A DNA stretch of 15,951 nucleotides, taken from assembly GCA_964407825.1 (NCBI GenBank), contig CAYOXD010000073.1, forward strand, positions 1-15,951, read 5' to 3'. Below are positions 7,302 to 14,887 of the stretch, in pieces. Position 1 is the first letter of the stretch; each line of letters starts with the position of its first letter. The notes below the pieces were generated by a model, which did no database searches, was not told the origin of the DNA, and saw only the letters and a program-made list of their open reading frames with translations. The translations under genes were made by a program, and so were the position numbers. Source of the stretch: CAYOXD01 sp964407825 (GTDB lineage: Bacteria > Desulfobacterota > Desulfobacteria > Desulfobacterales > JAFDDL01).

Positions 7302-7393
7302 CCCGATTAAAGGAGAATCACCCGTGCATCGAGCGATGTCCTTATGAGCTTCCAATTCCCGAGATTCTGAAACGAAATTACGAGCTTTATCTA
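7298..7393 (+). CDS. Possible third gene of the arsenic cluster, truncated by the gap
   Basis: A GTG at 7298 overlaps the ACR3 stop in a GTGA coupling. The frame stays open for 32 codons into the gap. It reads VTRLKENHPCIERCPYE, then LPIPEILKRNYELYL. The Cys-x3-Cys pair and the amphipathic end look protein-like, but I do not recognise a family. The ribosome site is weak (GGGAAG at 7283-7288). A better site, AAAGGAG at 7308-7314, leads only to a 7-codon frame at GTG 7324. Arsenic clusters often continue with a reductase or a redox protein, but nothing here proves that. Confidence 0.35.
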
Positions 7394-7493
7394 NNNNNNN
7401 NNNNNNNNNNNNNNNNNNNNNNNNNNNNNNNNNNNNNNNNNNNNNNNNNNNNNNNNNNNNNNNNNNNNNNNNNNNNNNNNNNNNNNNNNNNNN
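7394..7493. other. Assembly gap (100 N)
   Basis: Second 100-base placeholder. With the first gap it isolates the 5469-7393 contig, so the neighbourhood of the arsenic genes is not certain. Confidence 0.99.
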
Positions 7494-7537
7494 GTGTCCA
7501 TCCAGAAATAGGCAAATTGGGTCGAGATCAAGGCGCT

Positions 7538-7681
7538 TCAATAATTTTCATCGGGCCGGCGCTTAATGAGTGTCACGGATTCAAGCGTTGCCGGGCCATT
7601 GTTTTCCCCAAGGGGATAAATACCCCAGGTTGCGATCAGAAAAACGACGGGGAAAGCGCATCGAACAAGGGCTTGATTCAC
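7538..7681 (-). CDS. Possible small exported or membrane peptide downstream of the cyclase
   Basis: A GTG at 7681 opens 47 codons ending at TGA 7538-7540. Residues 4-20 (ALVRCAFPVVFLIATWG) are hydrophobic and the rest polar (LGENNGPATLESVTLIKRRPDENY). It lies 29 bases after the cyclase stop on the same strand and could share its transcript. There is no good ribosome site, and I know no family for it. It may be a gene remnant or chance. Confidence 0.25.
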   Translation of the reverse strand: MNQALVRCAFPVVFLIATWGIYPLGENNGPATLESVTLIKRRPDENY

Positions 7682-7710
7682 CGGAAGCAACAGTCACCGC
7701 ACCTGCTCAG

Positions 7711-8469
7711 TTACTGCACGATTGCCACGACGCGTGCCGGTCCCGCGCTGCCTCGCTGGACTTTCAACGGAAAACACGCCACTTTAAATCCTGTTGCAGG
7801 GACGGCTCCCAAATTGACCAATCGCTCGATATGTGCATACGGTAGATCCACCTGATGGGCGGCCCAGAAGATGCCTTTTTGACCGCTGGCTAACGCCGCC
7901 TTCGCCTGTTGATCCAAAGGGGCATCCCACCCCCACGCGTCGATTCCCATTACGCGAATCCCCTGTTCGTACAGCCATCGGGTCGTCTCGGCGGCAACGC
8001 CACACCCCCGAAAGATATAATCCGCCTGTCCATAATAGAGATCCCGCCCGGTTCGAATAAGGACGATATCAAACGGTTTTAGGCGATAGCCAATGCGCGC
8101 CAGTTCCTGTCGGGCGTCCGCCAGGCTCACGGCGTCTCCATCGGCCTTATGCGTCATGTCCAACACAACCCCATCGTTAAAGAACCATTCCAGTGGCAAT
8201 TCATCGATGGTGGCCGCCCGTTGCCCCTGGATCCGGCTATTGTAATGCCAGGGCGCGTCAACATGGGTGCTATCGTGGGTGCCTAATCTCGTAATGGTTT
8301 CCAATGCCCAGCCTTCGTCATGGCGGAACATGGAGGGCGGAACCTTGAGAATCGCTTGAGCCTGTTCGGCCCCGGCCGCATGGGAATGGTAGGCGATATC
8401 TGTCCGCAAATACTCCGGAACGCCTTCTGGGCTGGGGGCGATTGTCGCTGATAAATCAATACACTTCAC
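7711..8469 (-). CDS. Cyclase-family metal-dependent hydrolase (kynurenine formamidase/isatin hydrolase-like)
   Basis: This 252-residue protein starts at a GTG, with GGAAAG (minus strand of 8475-8480) 5 bases upstream. The N-terminus CIDLSATI is the usual opening strand. The family signature HxGTHxDxPxH appears as HDSTHVDAPWH (His65, His69, Asp71, His75), the metal-binding set, with Ser replacing Gly. Later segments fit the fold: VVLDMTH, DIVLIRTGRD, GIRVMGIDAWGWD and the terminal LVNLGAVPATGFKVACFPLKVQRGSAGPARVVAIV. Members hydrolyse amides or lactam rings such as N-formylkynurenine or isatin. No tryptophan-catabolism neighbours are present, so the substrate is open. Gene-length and motif agreement make the family call firm. 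Confidence 0.92.
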   Translation of the reverse strand: MKCIDLSATIAPSPEGVPEYLRTDIAYHSHAAGAEQAQAILKVPPSMFRHDEGWALETITRLGTHDSTHVDAPWHYNSRIQGQRAATIDELPLEWFFNDGVVLDMTHKADGDAVSLADARQELARIGYRLKPFDIVLIRTGRDLYYGQADYIFRGCGVAAETTRWLYEQGIRVMGIDAWGWDAPLDQQAKAALASGQKGIFWAAHQVDLPYAHIERLVNLGAVPATGFKVACFPLKVQRGSAGPARVVAIVQ

Positions 8470-8494
8470 TATGTCTTTCCTTTCCTGACGCCAT

Positions 8495-8545
8495 CCCCCT
8501 TGTCGAGGCTCTTTAGGGAAAGGGGGGCTGAGGGGGGACCCATTT
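8495..8545. repeat. G/C-tract inverted repeat, possible intergenic repeat copy
   Basis: CCCCCTT (8495-8501) is complementary to AAGGGGG (8520-8526). The sequence continues with a second long G tract (GGGGGGCTGAGGGGGGACCC). This pattern resembles short dispersed palindromic repeats seen between genes in several deltaproteobacterial and cyanobacterial genomes. One copy is seen here, so repeat status is inference. Confidence 0.3.
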
Positions 8546-8670
8546 CCTCTATCACTGCAACATTGGCCCCGTAAAATTCAGCGTATAGACGATAGCATGA
8601 TCATCAAGTCTTCGTAAATGCCGCCCGGAGACTTCCTTGAGGGCGCATCTCTCGGATTTCCAGCCCAGGA

Positions 8671-9114
8671 TTATTGGTATAATTTTCCACCATGGGTTAA
8701 CCAACCATTCACATGACGGCCGCTCGGGTCATGGTGAGTCCAATGCACCACTCCGCCCTTGGCATTCCATTCGTATTCACCGCAGAAGGTAATATAATCA
8801 CCCACATTAAGATTATTGATTCTTGGCGCGACGTCGATATTGTACGCGATCAAAAGCGTCTGTCCGGAATTCAGTTCGATAATGAATCTCTGGTGTCGAA
8901 TGCCTTGCATGTCATCCGGCAGAATCCTGATTACTTTACCCGAACCCCGGACTTGAATGTTGCTTCGCTTATTTTTGAAAGCATTCTCTAACGCTTTGTC
9001 ACCAATCGATAATTCGGGGCCAGAAGACTTTCCGACAAAGAAGAGCTCTGGAGCATATTGTACAAAACCATAGACAGCCGCGCCAATGACCAAAATGAGT
9101 AAATATTTTTTCAC
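8671..9114 (-). CDS. DUF3465-domain protein with N-terminal membrane anchor or signal
   Basis: From a GTG at 9114, with AAGGAA 7 bases upstream on the minus strand, the product has 147 residues. A longer frame to 9219 lacks such a site. Residues 2-20 (KKYLLILVIGAAVYGFVQY) are a hydrophobic anchor or signal. The conserved block GSGKVIRILPDDMQGIRHQRFIIELNSGQTLLIAYNIDVAPRI, followed by GDYITFCGEYEWNAKGGVVHWTHHDPSGRHVNGWL, is the DUF3465 signature. It probably folds as an OB-like beta barrel exposed to the periplasm. Function is unknown; no operon partner is adjacent. Confidence 0.88.
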   Translation of the reverse strand: MKKYLLILVIGAAVYGFVQYAPELFFVGKSSGPELSIGDKALENAFKNKRSNIQVRGSGKVIRILPDDMQGIRHQRFIIELNSGQTLLIAYNIDVAPRINNLNVGDYITFCGEYEWNAKGGVVHWTHHDPSGRHVNGWLTHGGKLYQ

Positions 9115-9298
9115 GCTTCGTTCCTTGACTGATTCGATAATGATGTAGCTGTTAAGAATCACCAGCCCGCCGGGTGCACGCCATGCATTCCATATCGCGC
9201 TTTTCGGACGAAAACGCAATTCAGCCCTGTGTTGAGAGGCAAATTAGACATAACGCGATCGGTGGCGTCATCGCCGTAATCGCTGTAATGGACGGCAT

Positions 9299-9327
9299 TT
9301 GACAGAGACCGCGGCCTGGAATACGAT
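9299..9327 (+). promoter_or_regulatory. Candidate sigma70 promoter of the GNAT-nitrilase gene
   Basis: A perfect TTGACA (9299-9304) and TACGAT (9322-9327) are 17 bases apart. The start site would be near 9334, giving a leader of about 27 bases that contains the AGGTGG ribosome site (9349-9354). Confidence 0.6.
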
Positions 9328-9360
9328 TTATGAAGTTACCCATTTACCAGGTGGTGTGCC

Positions 9361-10923
9361 ATGGACGAAACGCAGGATCCGCAATACCGGTTGAAACTGA
9401 GAGCCTTGACGCGCGCGGATTACCCTCGCATCCGGCAGATCATGGAGCGCGTCTATGCGGGCATGGGCGGGGCATGGAAACGGGAGGAGTTCGAAGCCCT
9501 CATCGATATATTCCCGGAGGGGCAGATCTGCATCGAGGACCGGGGGCAGGTGGTGGCCGCCGCCCTAACCATCCTGGTCAATGCCGAGGCCTTCGAGAGC
9601 CGCCGGCACACCTACGATGACGTGACTAACGGCGGCAGCATGACCGGCCATGATCCGGACGGAAACGCCCTGTACGGTCTGGACATCTTCGTGGATCCGG
9701 AATATCGCGGCCTGCGGCTGGGAAGACGCCTTTACGATGCCCGGAAGGAACTGTGTGAAACACTCAACCTGAAGAGCATTATCTTCGGCGGACGCATCCC
9801 CGGATACGGGCAATACGCCGATGCCATGACCCCGGCCGTCTACATTCAGAAGGTCAAGGCCAACGAGATCTACGACCCGGTCCTGTCCTTCCAGCTCGCC
9901 AACGATTTCCATATCAAGAAGATACTGAAAAACTACATTCCGGAAGACACCCAGTCAGAATCCTACGGTGTTCTGATGGAATGGAACAATATCTATTACG
10001 AAAAGCAGCAGAAACTCTTCGGAGGAAGAAAAGCCACCCCCCGCATCGCCGTGGTGCAGTGGCAGATGCGCCCCTTCCAGCAGGTGGGGGATTTCTTGCA
10101 CCAGGCCGAATTTTTCGTGGACGCCCTGGCCGGTTACAACTCCGATCTGGTCCTGTTCCCGGAGCTTCTGAATGCGCCGCTTCTGAGCAACTTCAACCAG
10201 GAGAACCCCGCCGAGGCCATGCGCTCCCTTGCCGAATACACCGACGAGATACGCGCCGCCTTCGTCTCTATGGCCGTCTCCTACAATATCCACATCATCG
10301 CCGGCAGCATGCCGCTTTTGAAGGACGGCGCCCTTTACAATGTCACCTACCTGTGCCGCCGAGACGGCTCCTGGGATATCCAGTACAAGCTTCACATCAC
10401 GCCGGACGAGGCCCACTACTGGGGCCTGAAAGGCGGCGACGCATTGAAGATCTTCGATACCGATATCGGCAAGATCGGGATCCTGATCTGCTACGACGTG
10501 GAATTTCCCGAGCTTTCCCGGCATCTGGTGGATCTGGGCATGACCCTTCTGTTCGTTCCCTATTGGACAGACACCAAGAACGCTTACTTACGGGTCCGGC
10601 GATGCGCCCAGGCCCGCGCCATCGAAAACGAGTGCTACGTGGTCATCACCGGCAGCGTCGGCAACCTTCCCAAGGTCAAGAACATGGATATCCAGTATTC
10701 CCAGGCCGCGGTGTTCACCCCATCCGATTTCGCCTTTCCCCATGACGCCATCGCCGCCGAGGCCACGCCCAACACCGAGATGACCCTCATGGTGGACCTG
10801 GACCTTGATTTGCTCAAAGAGCTTCGCCAACAGGGCAGCGTACGGAACCTGGAGAGCCGCCGGCGGGAACTCTACGAGGTTGTCTGGAAATCACCTCCCC
10901 AACGTCCCGGCAATCCTGTTTAA
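9361..10923 (+). CDS. Bifunctional GNAT acetyltransferase / carbon-nitrogen hydrolase (nitrilase) fusion
   Basis: The 520-residue protein starts at an ATG 6 bases after AGGTGG. Residues about 10-200 are a GNAT domain. The acetyl-CoA signature is YGLDIFVDPEYRGLRLGRRLYDARKELC (Arg116, Gly117, Leu120-Gly121), with the acceptor region IIFGGRIPGYGQYA. Residues about 226-500 are a nitrilase domain with the full Glu-Lys-Cys triad: Glu268 in LVLFPELL, Lys343 in QYKLHITPDE and Cys377 in ILICYDVEFPE. The architecture is known in bacteria, where it is annotated bifunctional, but its substrate is not established. One guess is that one domain acylates an amine and the other hydrolyses an amide in the same pathway. 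It is transcribed alone and faces the MinD-like gene. Confidence 0.95.
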   Translation: MDETQDPQYRLKLRALTRADYPRIRQIMERVYAGMGGAWKREEFEALIDIFPEGQICIEDRGQVVAAALTILVNAEAFESRRHTYDDVTNGGSMTGHDPDGNALYGLDIFVDPEYRGLRLGRRLYDARKELCETLNLKSIIFGGRIPGYGQYADAMTPAVYIQKVKANEIYDPVLSFQLANDFHIKKILKNYIPEDTQSESYGVLMEWNNIYYEKQQKLFGGRKATPRIAVVQWQMRPFQQVGDFLHQAEFFVDALAGYNSDLVLFPELLNAPLLSNFNQENPAEAMRSLAEYTDEIRAAFVSMAVSYNIHIIAGSMPLLKDGALYNVTYLCRRDGSWDIQYKLHITPDEAHYWGLKGGDALKIFDTDIGKIGILICYDVEFPELSRHLVDLGMTLLFVPYWTDTKNAYLRVRRCAQARAIENECYVVITGSVGNLPKVKNMDIQYSQAAVFTPSDFAFPHDAIAAEATPNTEMTLMVDLDLDLLKELRQQGSVRNLESRRRELYEVVWKSPPQRPGNPV

Positions 10924-10958
10924 TGCGGGTGAGCTGCAACCACACATGCCGCTGTTCT

Positions 10959-10976
10959 CCCTATAAGGGGTTTTTT
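10959..10976 (+). terminator. Weak candidate terminator after the GNAT-nitrilase gene
   Basis: CCCT (10959-10962) pairs with AGGG (10966-10969) around ATA, extended by a T-G pair, and is followed by six T (10971-10976). The stem is short for an intrinsic terminator. It overlaps the 3' end of the convergent minus-strand gene. Confidence 0.35.
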
Positions 10977-11995
10977 CCAAGGCCCTTAGATGCGGTAGGA
11001 TGCCCGACAGCGTGGCTGGTGTCCTGAATCGCCTCATAGCGTTTCCAGGCATCCTTGATGATCCGCTCACGGCTGTTCTTAACGGGCTCGTCCCAGTACT
11101 TGATGATCCGTTCGGCTATCCGCCCGACGCTGTGGGAGGACGGGATATCGGGCCACTGAACCAGGAGCCGCTCCTTTGCGCGCACCGCTTTCCGGACCTG
11201 TTCGTCGTAAAAGACGGCGCCGAAAAAATCGCATTCCAGGGAAAGGTTGCTGAACAGGACGCTTTCGATATTCGTACAGACCTTGAGTTCATCGGGATGA
11301 TCGAGCATGTTGAGGATGATCCGCGGGCGATATCGCCGGCAGATTTCCTCGGCCCGCCGGGCCATCCGGGGATCGACCCTTTCAAGGATCCGGATCAGTC
11401 CGTCGATGGTCAGGGGGGAGGCGTCCATGGTTCGGCGGAAGGCATCATGGAGCGTGGCCAGCAGGTGCTTGTCTTTCCGCACTACACTTGAAATGAGGCT
11501 CAGTAGAAAGTTTTTCAGGAAGGTCAGAAAATTCATGATCGCCGTCATCTCACTGGTGGTAACGATGAGTCCCCTGTGGGCGAGCCCGAAAAAGGCCAGG
11601 GTATTGATGGCGCTGCCCGCCCCCAGATCCAGAATGATATAGCGGGCGCTGATGTCATGGAGCATCCGGATAAGCGACTGGCGCTGGGCAGGGGGAATAT
11701 TGGCCATGAAGGGGGTCCGGCCGTCACCGGGCAGAAAGCGCAGATGTTCGATATCCGTTTTGATGAGGAGATTTTCCAGATCGGACCGGCCGCCTTTCAG
11801 GTAATCACCGATTCCCGGGAACTTGTTGGGAAGGCCAAAATAGGAGTGGAGGTTGGAGCCCCCCAGGTCGAGGTCAACGGCAACGGTCTCGTGGCCCAGC
11901 CGGGCCAGGGCCATGGACAGGTTGGCGGCGATCAGGCTCTTGCCCACGCCGCCTTTTCCGCTGGCAACCGGGATGATGGTGGTGTTTCCAAGCAT
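10961..11995 (-). CDS. MinD/ParA-type P-loop ATPase
   Basis: A 344-residue SIMIBI-class ATPase starts at an ATG at 11995 with no strong ribosome site (GGAGCGG lies about 9 bases upstream). The deviant Walker A is SGKGGVGKS (Lys14 and Lys19), the signature of the MinD/ParA/FleN group. It is followed by NLSMALARLGHETVAVDLDLGGSNLHSYFG (switch I, Walker A') and YIILDLGAGSAINTLAFF (Walker B/switch II). The second half has a family-typical Asn in ILNMLDHP, then a basic helical C-terminus (WKRYEAIQD). No MinE, MinC, ParB or flagellar partner is nearby, so the role in positioning, partitioning or regulation is unknown. Confidence 0.9.
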   Translation of the reverse strand: MLGNTTIIPVASGKGGVGKSLIAANLSMALARLGHETVAVDLDLGGSNLHSYFGLPNKFPGIGDYLKGGRSDLENLLIKTDIEHLRFLPGDGRTPFMANIPPAQRQSLIRMLHDISARYIILDLGAGSAINTLAFFGLAHRGLIVTTSEMTAIMNFLTFLKNFLLSLISSVVRKDKHLLATLHDAFRRTMDASPLTIDGLIRILERVDPRMARRAEEICRRYRPRIILNMLDHPDELKVCTNIESVLFSNLSLECDFFGAVFYDEQVRKAVRAKERLLVQWPDIPSSHSVGRIAERIIKYWDEPVKNSRERIIKDAWKRYEAIQDTSHAVGHPTASKGLGKNPL

Positions 11996-12083
11996 GGTGT
12001 AGGGCCGCTCCGATTATCCCTAAAGTTGCATCAAAAACATGATAAAAACGAAGTAAAACACCCCAAACGCTAAGTTCCTTATC

Positions 12084-12111
12084 TTGAATGACGTTGTATT
12101 TCCCGTATCGT
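12084..12111 (+). promoter_or_regulatory. Possible promoter of the aldo/keto reductase remnant
   Basis: TTGAAT (12084-12089) and TATCGT (12106-12111) are separated by 16 bases. A small inverted repeat, ATCGT-AA-ACGAT (12107-12118), overlaps the -10 box and could be an operator. Both elements are modest. Confidence 0.3.
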
Positions 12112-12146
12112 AAACGATTATGACAGACCGGAATCAGGAGTAGATC

Positions 12147-12350
12147 ATGATGGAAGGATTTGCAACCCCCGAGGCGACATGCGAAGTGGCCCGATCCCAT
12201 CCGGGGATGGCCTATCGAACCGTGGGAACCACCGGCCTTACCACCAGTCAGGCCGGTTTCGGATGCTACCGGGTGACGGTCGAGGTTCCGCGGCATCAGC
12301 ATGCCATGGAAAAGGCGCTCACCGGTGGGATCAACCTGGTGGATACCAGT
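12147..12350 (+). pseudogene. N-terminal fragment of an aldo/keto reductase
   Basis: An intact ribosome site (AGGAG, 12136-12140) and ATG lead into MEGFATPEATCEVARSHP, then YRTVGTTGLTTSQAGFGCYRV and ALTGGINLVDTS. This is the opening of a NADP-dependent aldo/keto reductase: beta-hairpin, strand 1, helix 1 and strand 2 carrying the catalytic Asp. Right after DTS the similarity ends. The frame runs on to 12584 as unrelated sequence antisense to the next gene, and the catalytic Tyr, Lys and His are absent. A full-length member has 300 residues or more, so this is a truncated gene, most likely by deletion or rearrangement near 12350. The 130 bases between 12351 and 12480 hold nothing I can identify. 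Confidence 0.75.
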
Positions 12351-12480
12351 ATAAAGGAGCAGCTGGCCATCGGCGTCGTACTAAAGCACCACTGGCGTAA
12401 CCCGGACCGGGCCGCTGCCGAGCCCCTGAGCCAAAGGGCCGTCTGCGCCGGTAAAAATATAGAGGGCGTCCCCGCCTCCC

Positions 12481-13098
12481 TCATTTCATGCCGTTCCGGT
12501 CCAAGATGGCATAGGAAAAGGGCTCTTCGACCTCTTCCTGCATGGCAGCCTGTTCTTGAAGTCCCTCCCGAACAACCGTCATGATACGATCAAACGCCGC
12601 ATTCTCACTGACGAGCCGGCTGATATGGTATTCCAACCGAATAACCCGCGGCAGTGTGAAAACCGTGCCGATTTCCTCCCCGTCGAGCAGCGGCAGTTTT
12701 TTGCGCGTCCACAATAGATAGAGCCTGAACGGCTCGATGGGATCGGCGGGAGAAACTCCAGCCAGGATGAAATTGATCTGATGCAGGGGATCGAGCGGCT
12801 GAAACTGGCAGGCTTTTCGCATGAATTGTTCATATTCGGAAGCCAGGAAAGGCAACGCCGCCCGGTAAACCTCCTTGATATCGTCAAGTCCCTCGTCGGC
12901 GATGAAGCGTTTCAAACGCTGGCACATATGTGCGCCTGCCGCTGCACCGCCGGTAAGGATCGCTGTATGATCGGAAAGTTGGACCAGCCGTTCGATCTTT
13001 TCGTCTACGAGAGAACCGCTTTCATCGACTGAAACTGCTTTGCTGTCTGCGGCGAGGATGATCCCACTGTTAGTTTTGCATGCTATCAATTGAGACAT
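12481..13098 (-). CDS. Proteasome-like Ntn hydrolase with predicted N-terminal Ser nucleophile
   Basis: The ATG at 13098 follows AAGGAGG (minus strand of 13104-13110) by 5 bases. A GTG six bases earlier overlaps that site and is unlikely. The 205-residue product starts MSQLIACKTNSGIILAADSKAV. It aligns without gaps to proteasome beta subunits (TTTVGxxxKDGVVLAAD). Counting from Ser as residue 1, Asp is at 17 and Lys at 33 (DEKIERL), matching the catalytic Asp17 and Lys33, and a Gly-Gly pair (LTGGAAAG) sits near the Gly47 position. Methionine aminopeptidase removes Met before Ser, which would expose Ser1 as nucleophile, like Thr1 in HslV. It is longer than HslV and lacks an ATPase partner nearby. 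Substrate and assembly are unknown; the family call is good, activity is inference. Confidence 0.8.
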   Translation of the reverse strand: MSQLIACKTNSGIILAADSKAVSVDESGSLVDEKIERLVQLSDHTAILTGGAAAGAHMCQRLKRFIADEGLDDIKEVYRAALPFLASEYEQFMRKACQFQPLDPLHQINFILAGVSPADPIEPFRLYLLWTRKKLPLLDGEEIGTVFTLPRVIRLEYHISRLVSENAAFDRIMTVVREGLQEQAAMQEEVEEPFSYAILDRNGMK

Positions 13099-13351
13099 GG
13101 GCACCTCCTTATATCCATTGCGTCAACCAGGTTTCTGAAGACCATGATGCGATCTTTCAGAAGATAGGACACAATCATGCGCTGTTCAACTCCCTGCCGG
13201 ATTCAGCGGCTACCTTCCCGCCCCGATGCATAGAAATGATGAGGGCCTGCCCGCTCATCGCACGATGATGCCGCGTGTGCCACTTGACCTCCGGCTATCC
13301 CGGCCCCATGTTCTATGTGAATGCATTTCATTTTAGAGGAAGGGGATTGCC

Positions 13352-14833
13352 ATGGCGCCAAGTCGAAGTCAACACCTCCCGGACGCAGGGTGGAAATTCG
13401 ATAACAGTTACGCCCGGTTGCCGGAGGCTTTCTACGCCCGGCTGAATCCGACACCGGTACGAACACCGAAACTCGTGATATTCAACGCGGGGCTGGCGCA
13501 GTATCTGGGGCTCAATCCCGATGCCCTGAAAGGCGAGGCGGGCGCCGCCGTGTTTTCGGGCAACAGGCTCCCCGCGGGAGCCGATCCTCTCTCCCAGGCC
13601 TATGCGGGGCATCAATTCGGTACCTTCACCATGCTCGGCGATGGACGGGCGATACTGCTGGGCGAGCAGGTGACACCGAAAGGGGAGCGCTTCGACATCC
13701 AGTTCAAAGGGTCCGGCAGGACCCCCTTTTCACGGCAGGGGGACGGGCGGGCGGCCCTGGGGCCGATGCTTCGCGAGTATATCATCAGCGAGGCGCTGCA
13801 CGCTCTGAATATACCGACGACGCGCAGCCTGGCGGTGGTGACTACCGGTGAGCCGGTATTCCGTGAAACCCCTCTGCAGGGGGCGATCCTCACCCGCACG
13901 GCGGCAAGCCACATCCGCGTCGGCACCTTCGAGTACGCGGCGGCAAGGGGTGACCCCGACGAGATCCGAACGCTGGCCGATTACACCCTCCGTCGCCACT
14001 TTCCTGATCTGGCCGCGGACGGGAATCCGTATTTGGCCCTGCTACGGGCCGTCATGGAGCGCCAGGCGTCCCTGGTGGCCCGATGGCTGATGGTCGGCTT
14101 CATCCACGGCGTCATGAACACGGACAACATGATTCTTTGCGGCGAAACCATCGATTACGGTCCCTGCGCGTTCATGGATGCCTACGATCCTGATACGGTC
14201 TTCAGCTCCATCGATCACGACGGCCGGTACGCCTACGGGCGCCAGCCGCGGATCGCCCAGTGGAATCTTGCCCGCTTTGCCGAGACCCTGGTGCCGCTGA
14301 TCCACGAGGAGCAGGAAAAGTCCGTATCAATGGCAACCGAGGCGATTTCCGGATTTTCAGACACCTTCCGGCGCCACTGGCTGGCGGGCATGCGCGCCAA
14401 ACTGGGGCTGTTGAATCAGGAAGCGGACGACGGCGCCCTGGCAGCGGAGCTGCTCGGCTGCATGCACCGCCACGCAGCGGATTTTACCAACACCTTCCGC
14501 GACTTGGCATCCGGTTCCTTGCCGGAAGCGTCCCTGTTCCGAGCCCCGGACTTCAACCGGTGGTTCGAGCGCTGGCAGGCCCGGCGCAACCGCCAACCCG
14601 ACACCGGGGAGGCCTCCCGCCGGCTTATGAACACCCACAACCCCGCGGTCATTCCCCGGAACCACAGGGTGGAAGAGGCCTTGGAGGCGGCTGTGGAGCG
14701 GGCGGATTTCACGGTCATGGAAAAACTGCTGCGCGTTCTGTCCCGGCCCTACCAGGATCCGCCGAGACAGGCCGGCTATCACCTGCCACCGCCCCCTTCG
14801 ACGGAGCCCTACCGGACCTTTTGCGGAACATGA
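13352..14833 (+). CDS. selO: Protein adenylyltransferase SelO (YdiU/UPF0061 family)
   Basis: This 493-residue pseudokinase-fold enzyme transfers AMP from ATP to Ser, Thr or Tyr of target proteins and is linked to redox stress in the family. Its start has AGGGG (13341-13345) 6 bases upstream. Conserved elements are PLSQAYAGHQFGTFT, the ATP-binding FDIQFKGSGRTPFSRQGDGRA (Lys119), LGPMLREYIISEALH, the catalytic HGVMNTDNM (252-260), and the DFG-like DYGPCAFMDAYDP (from Asp268). Further on are GRYAYGRQPRIAQWNL and the C-terminal NHRVEEAL and PYRTFCGT. The terminal Cys491-Gly-Thr is the bacterial form of the C-x-x-Sec end of eukaryotic SelO; here the TGA directly follows, as the stop. It stands alone on its strand. 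Confidence 0.96.
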   Translation: MAPSRSQHLPDAGWKFDNSYARLPEAFYARLNPTPVRTPKLVIFNAGLAQYLGLNPDALKGEAGAAVFSGNRLPAGADPLSQAYAGHQFGTFTMLGDGRAILLGEQVTPKGERFDIQFKGSGRTPFSRQGDGRAALGPMLREYIISEALHALNIPTTRSLAVVTTGEPVFRETPLQGAILTRTAASHIRVGTFEYAAARGDPDEIRTLADYTLRRHFPDLAADGNPYLALLRAVMERQASLVARWLMVGFIHGVMNTDNMILCGETIDYGPCAFMDAYDPDTVFSSIDHDGRYAYGRQPRIAQWNLARFAETLVPLIHEEQEKSVSMATEAISGFSDTFRRHWLAGMRAKLGLLNQEADDGALAAELLGCMHRHAADFTNTFRDLASGSLPEASLFRAPDFNRWFERWQARRNRQPDTGEASRRLMNTHNPAVIPRNHRVEEALEAAVERADFTVMEKLLRVLSRPYQDPPRQAGYHLPPPPSTEPYRTFCGT

Positions 14834-14887
14834 GCCCCAAAAAACGATAGGGCCGGCTCCCCAGACACCTGCTAACGGCCGAACGGA

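Noticed and set aside
6462..7541. 359-codon minus-strand frame across the pump gene and gap
   Set aside because: It is antisense to ACR3, includes the N run and has Asp/Gly/His-rich composition with no recognisable domain.
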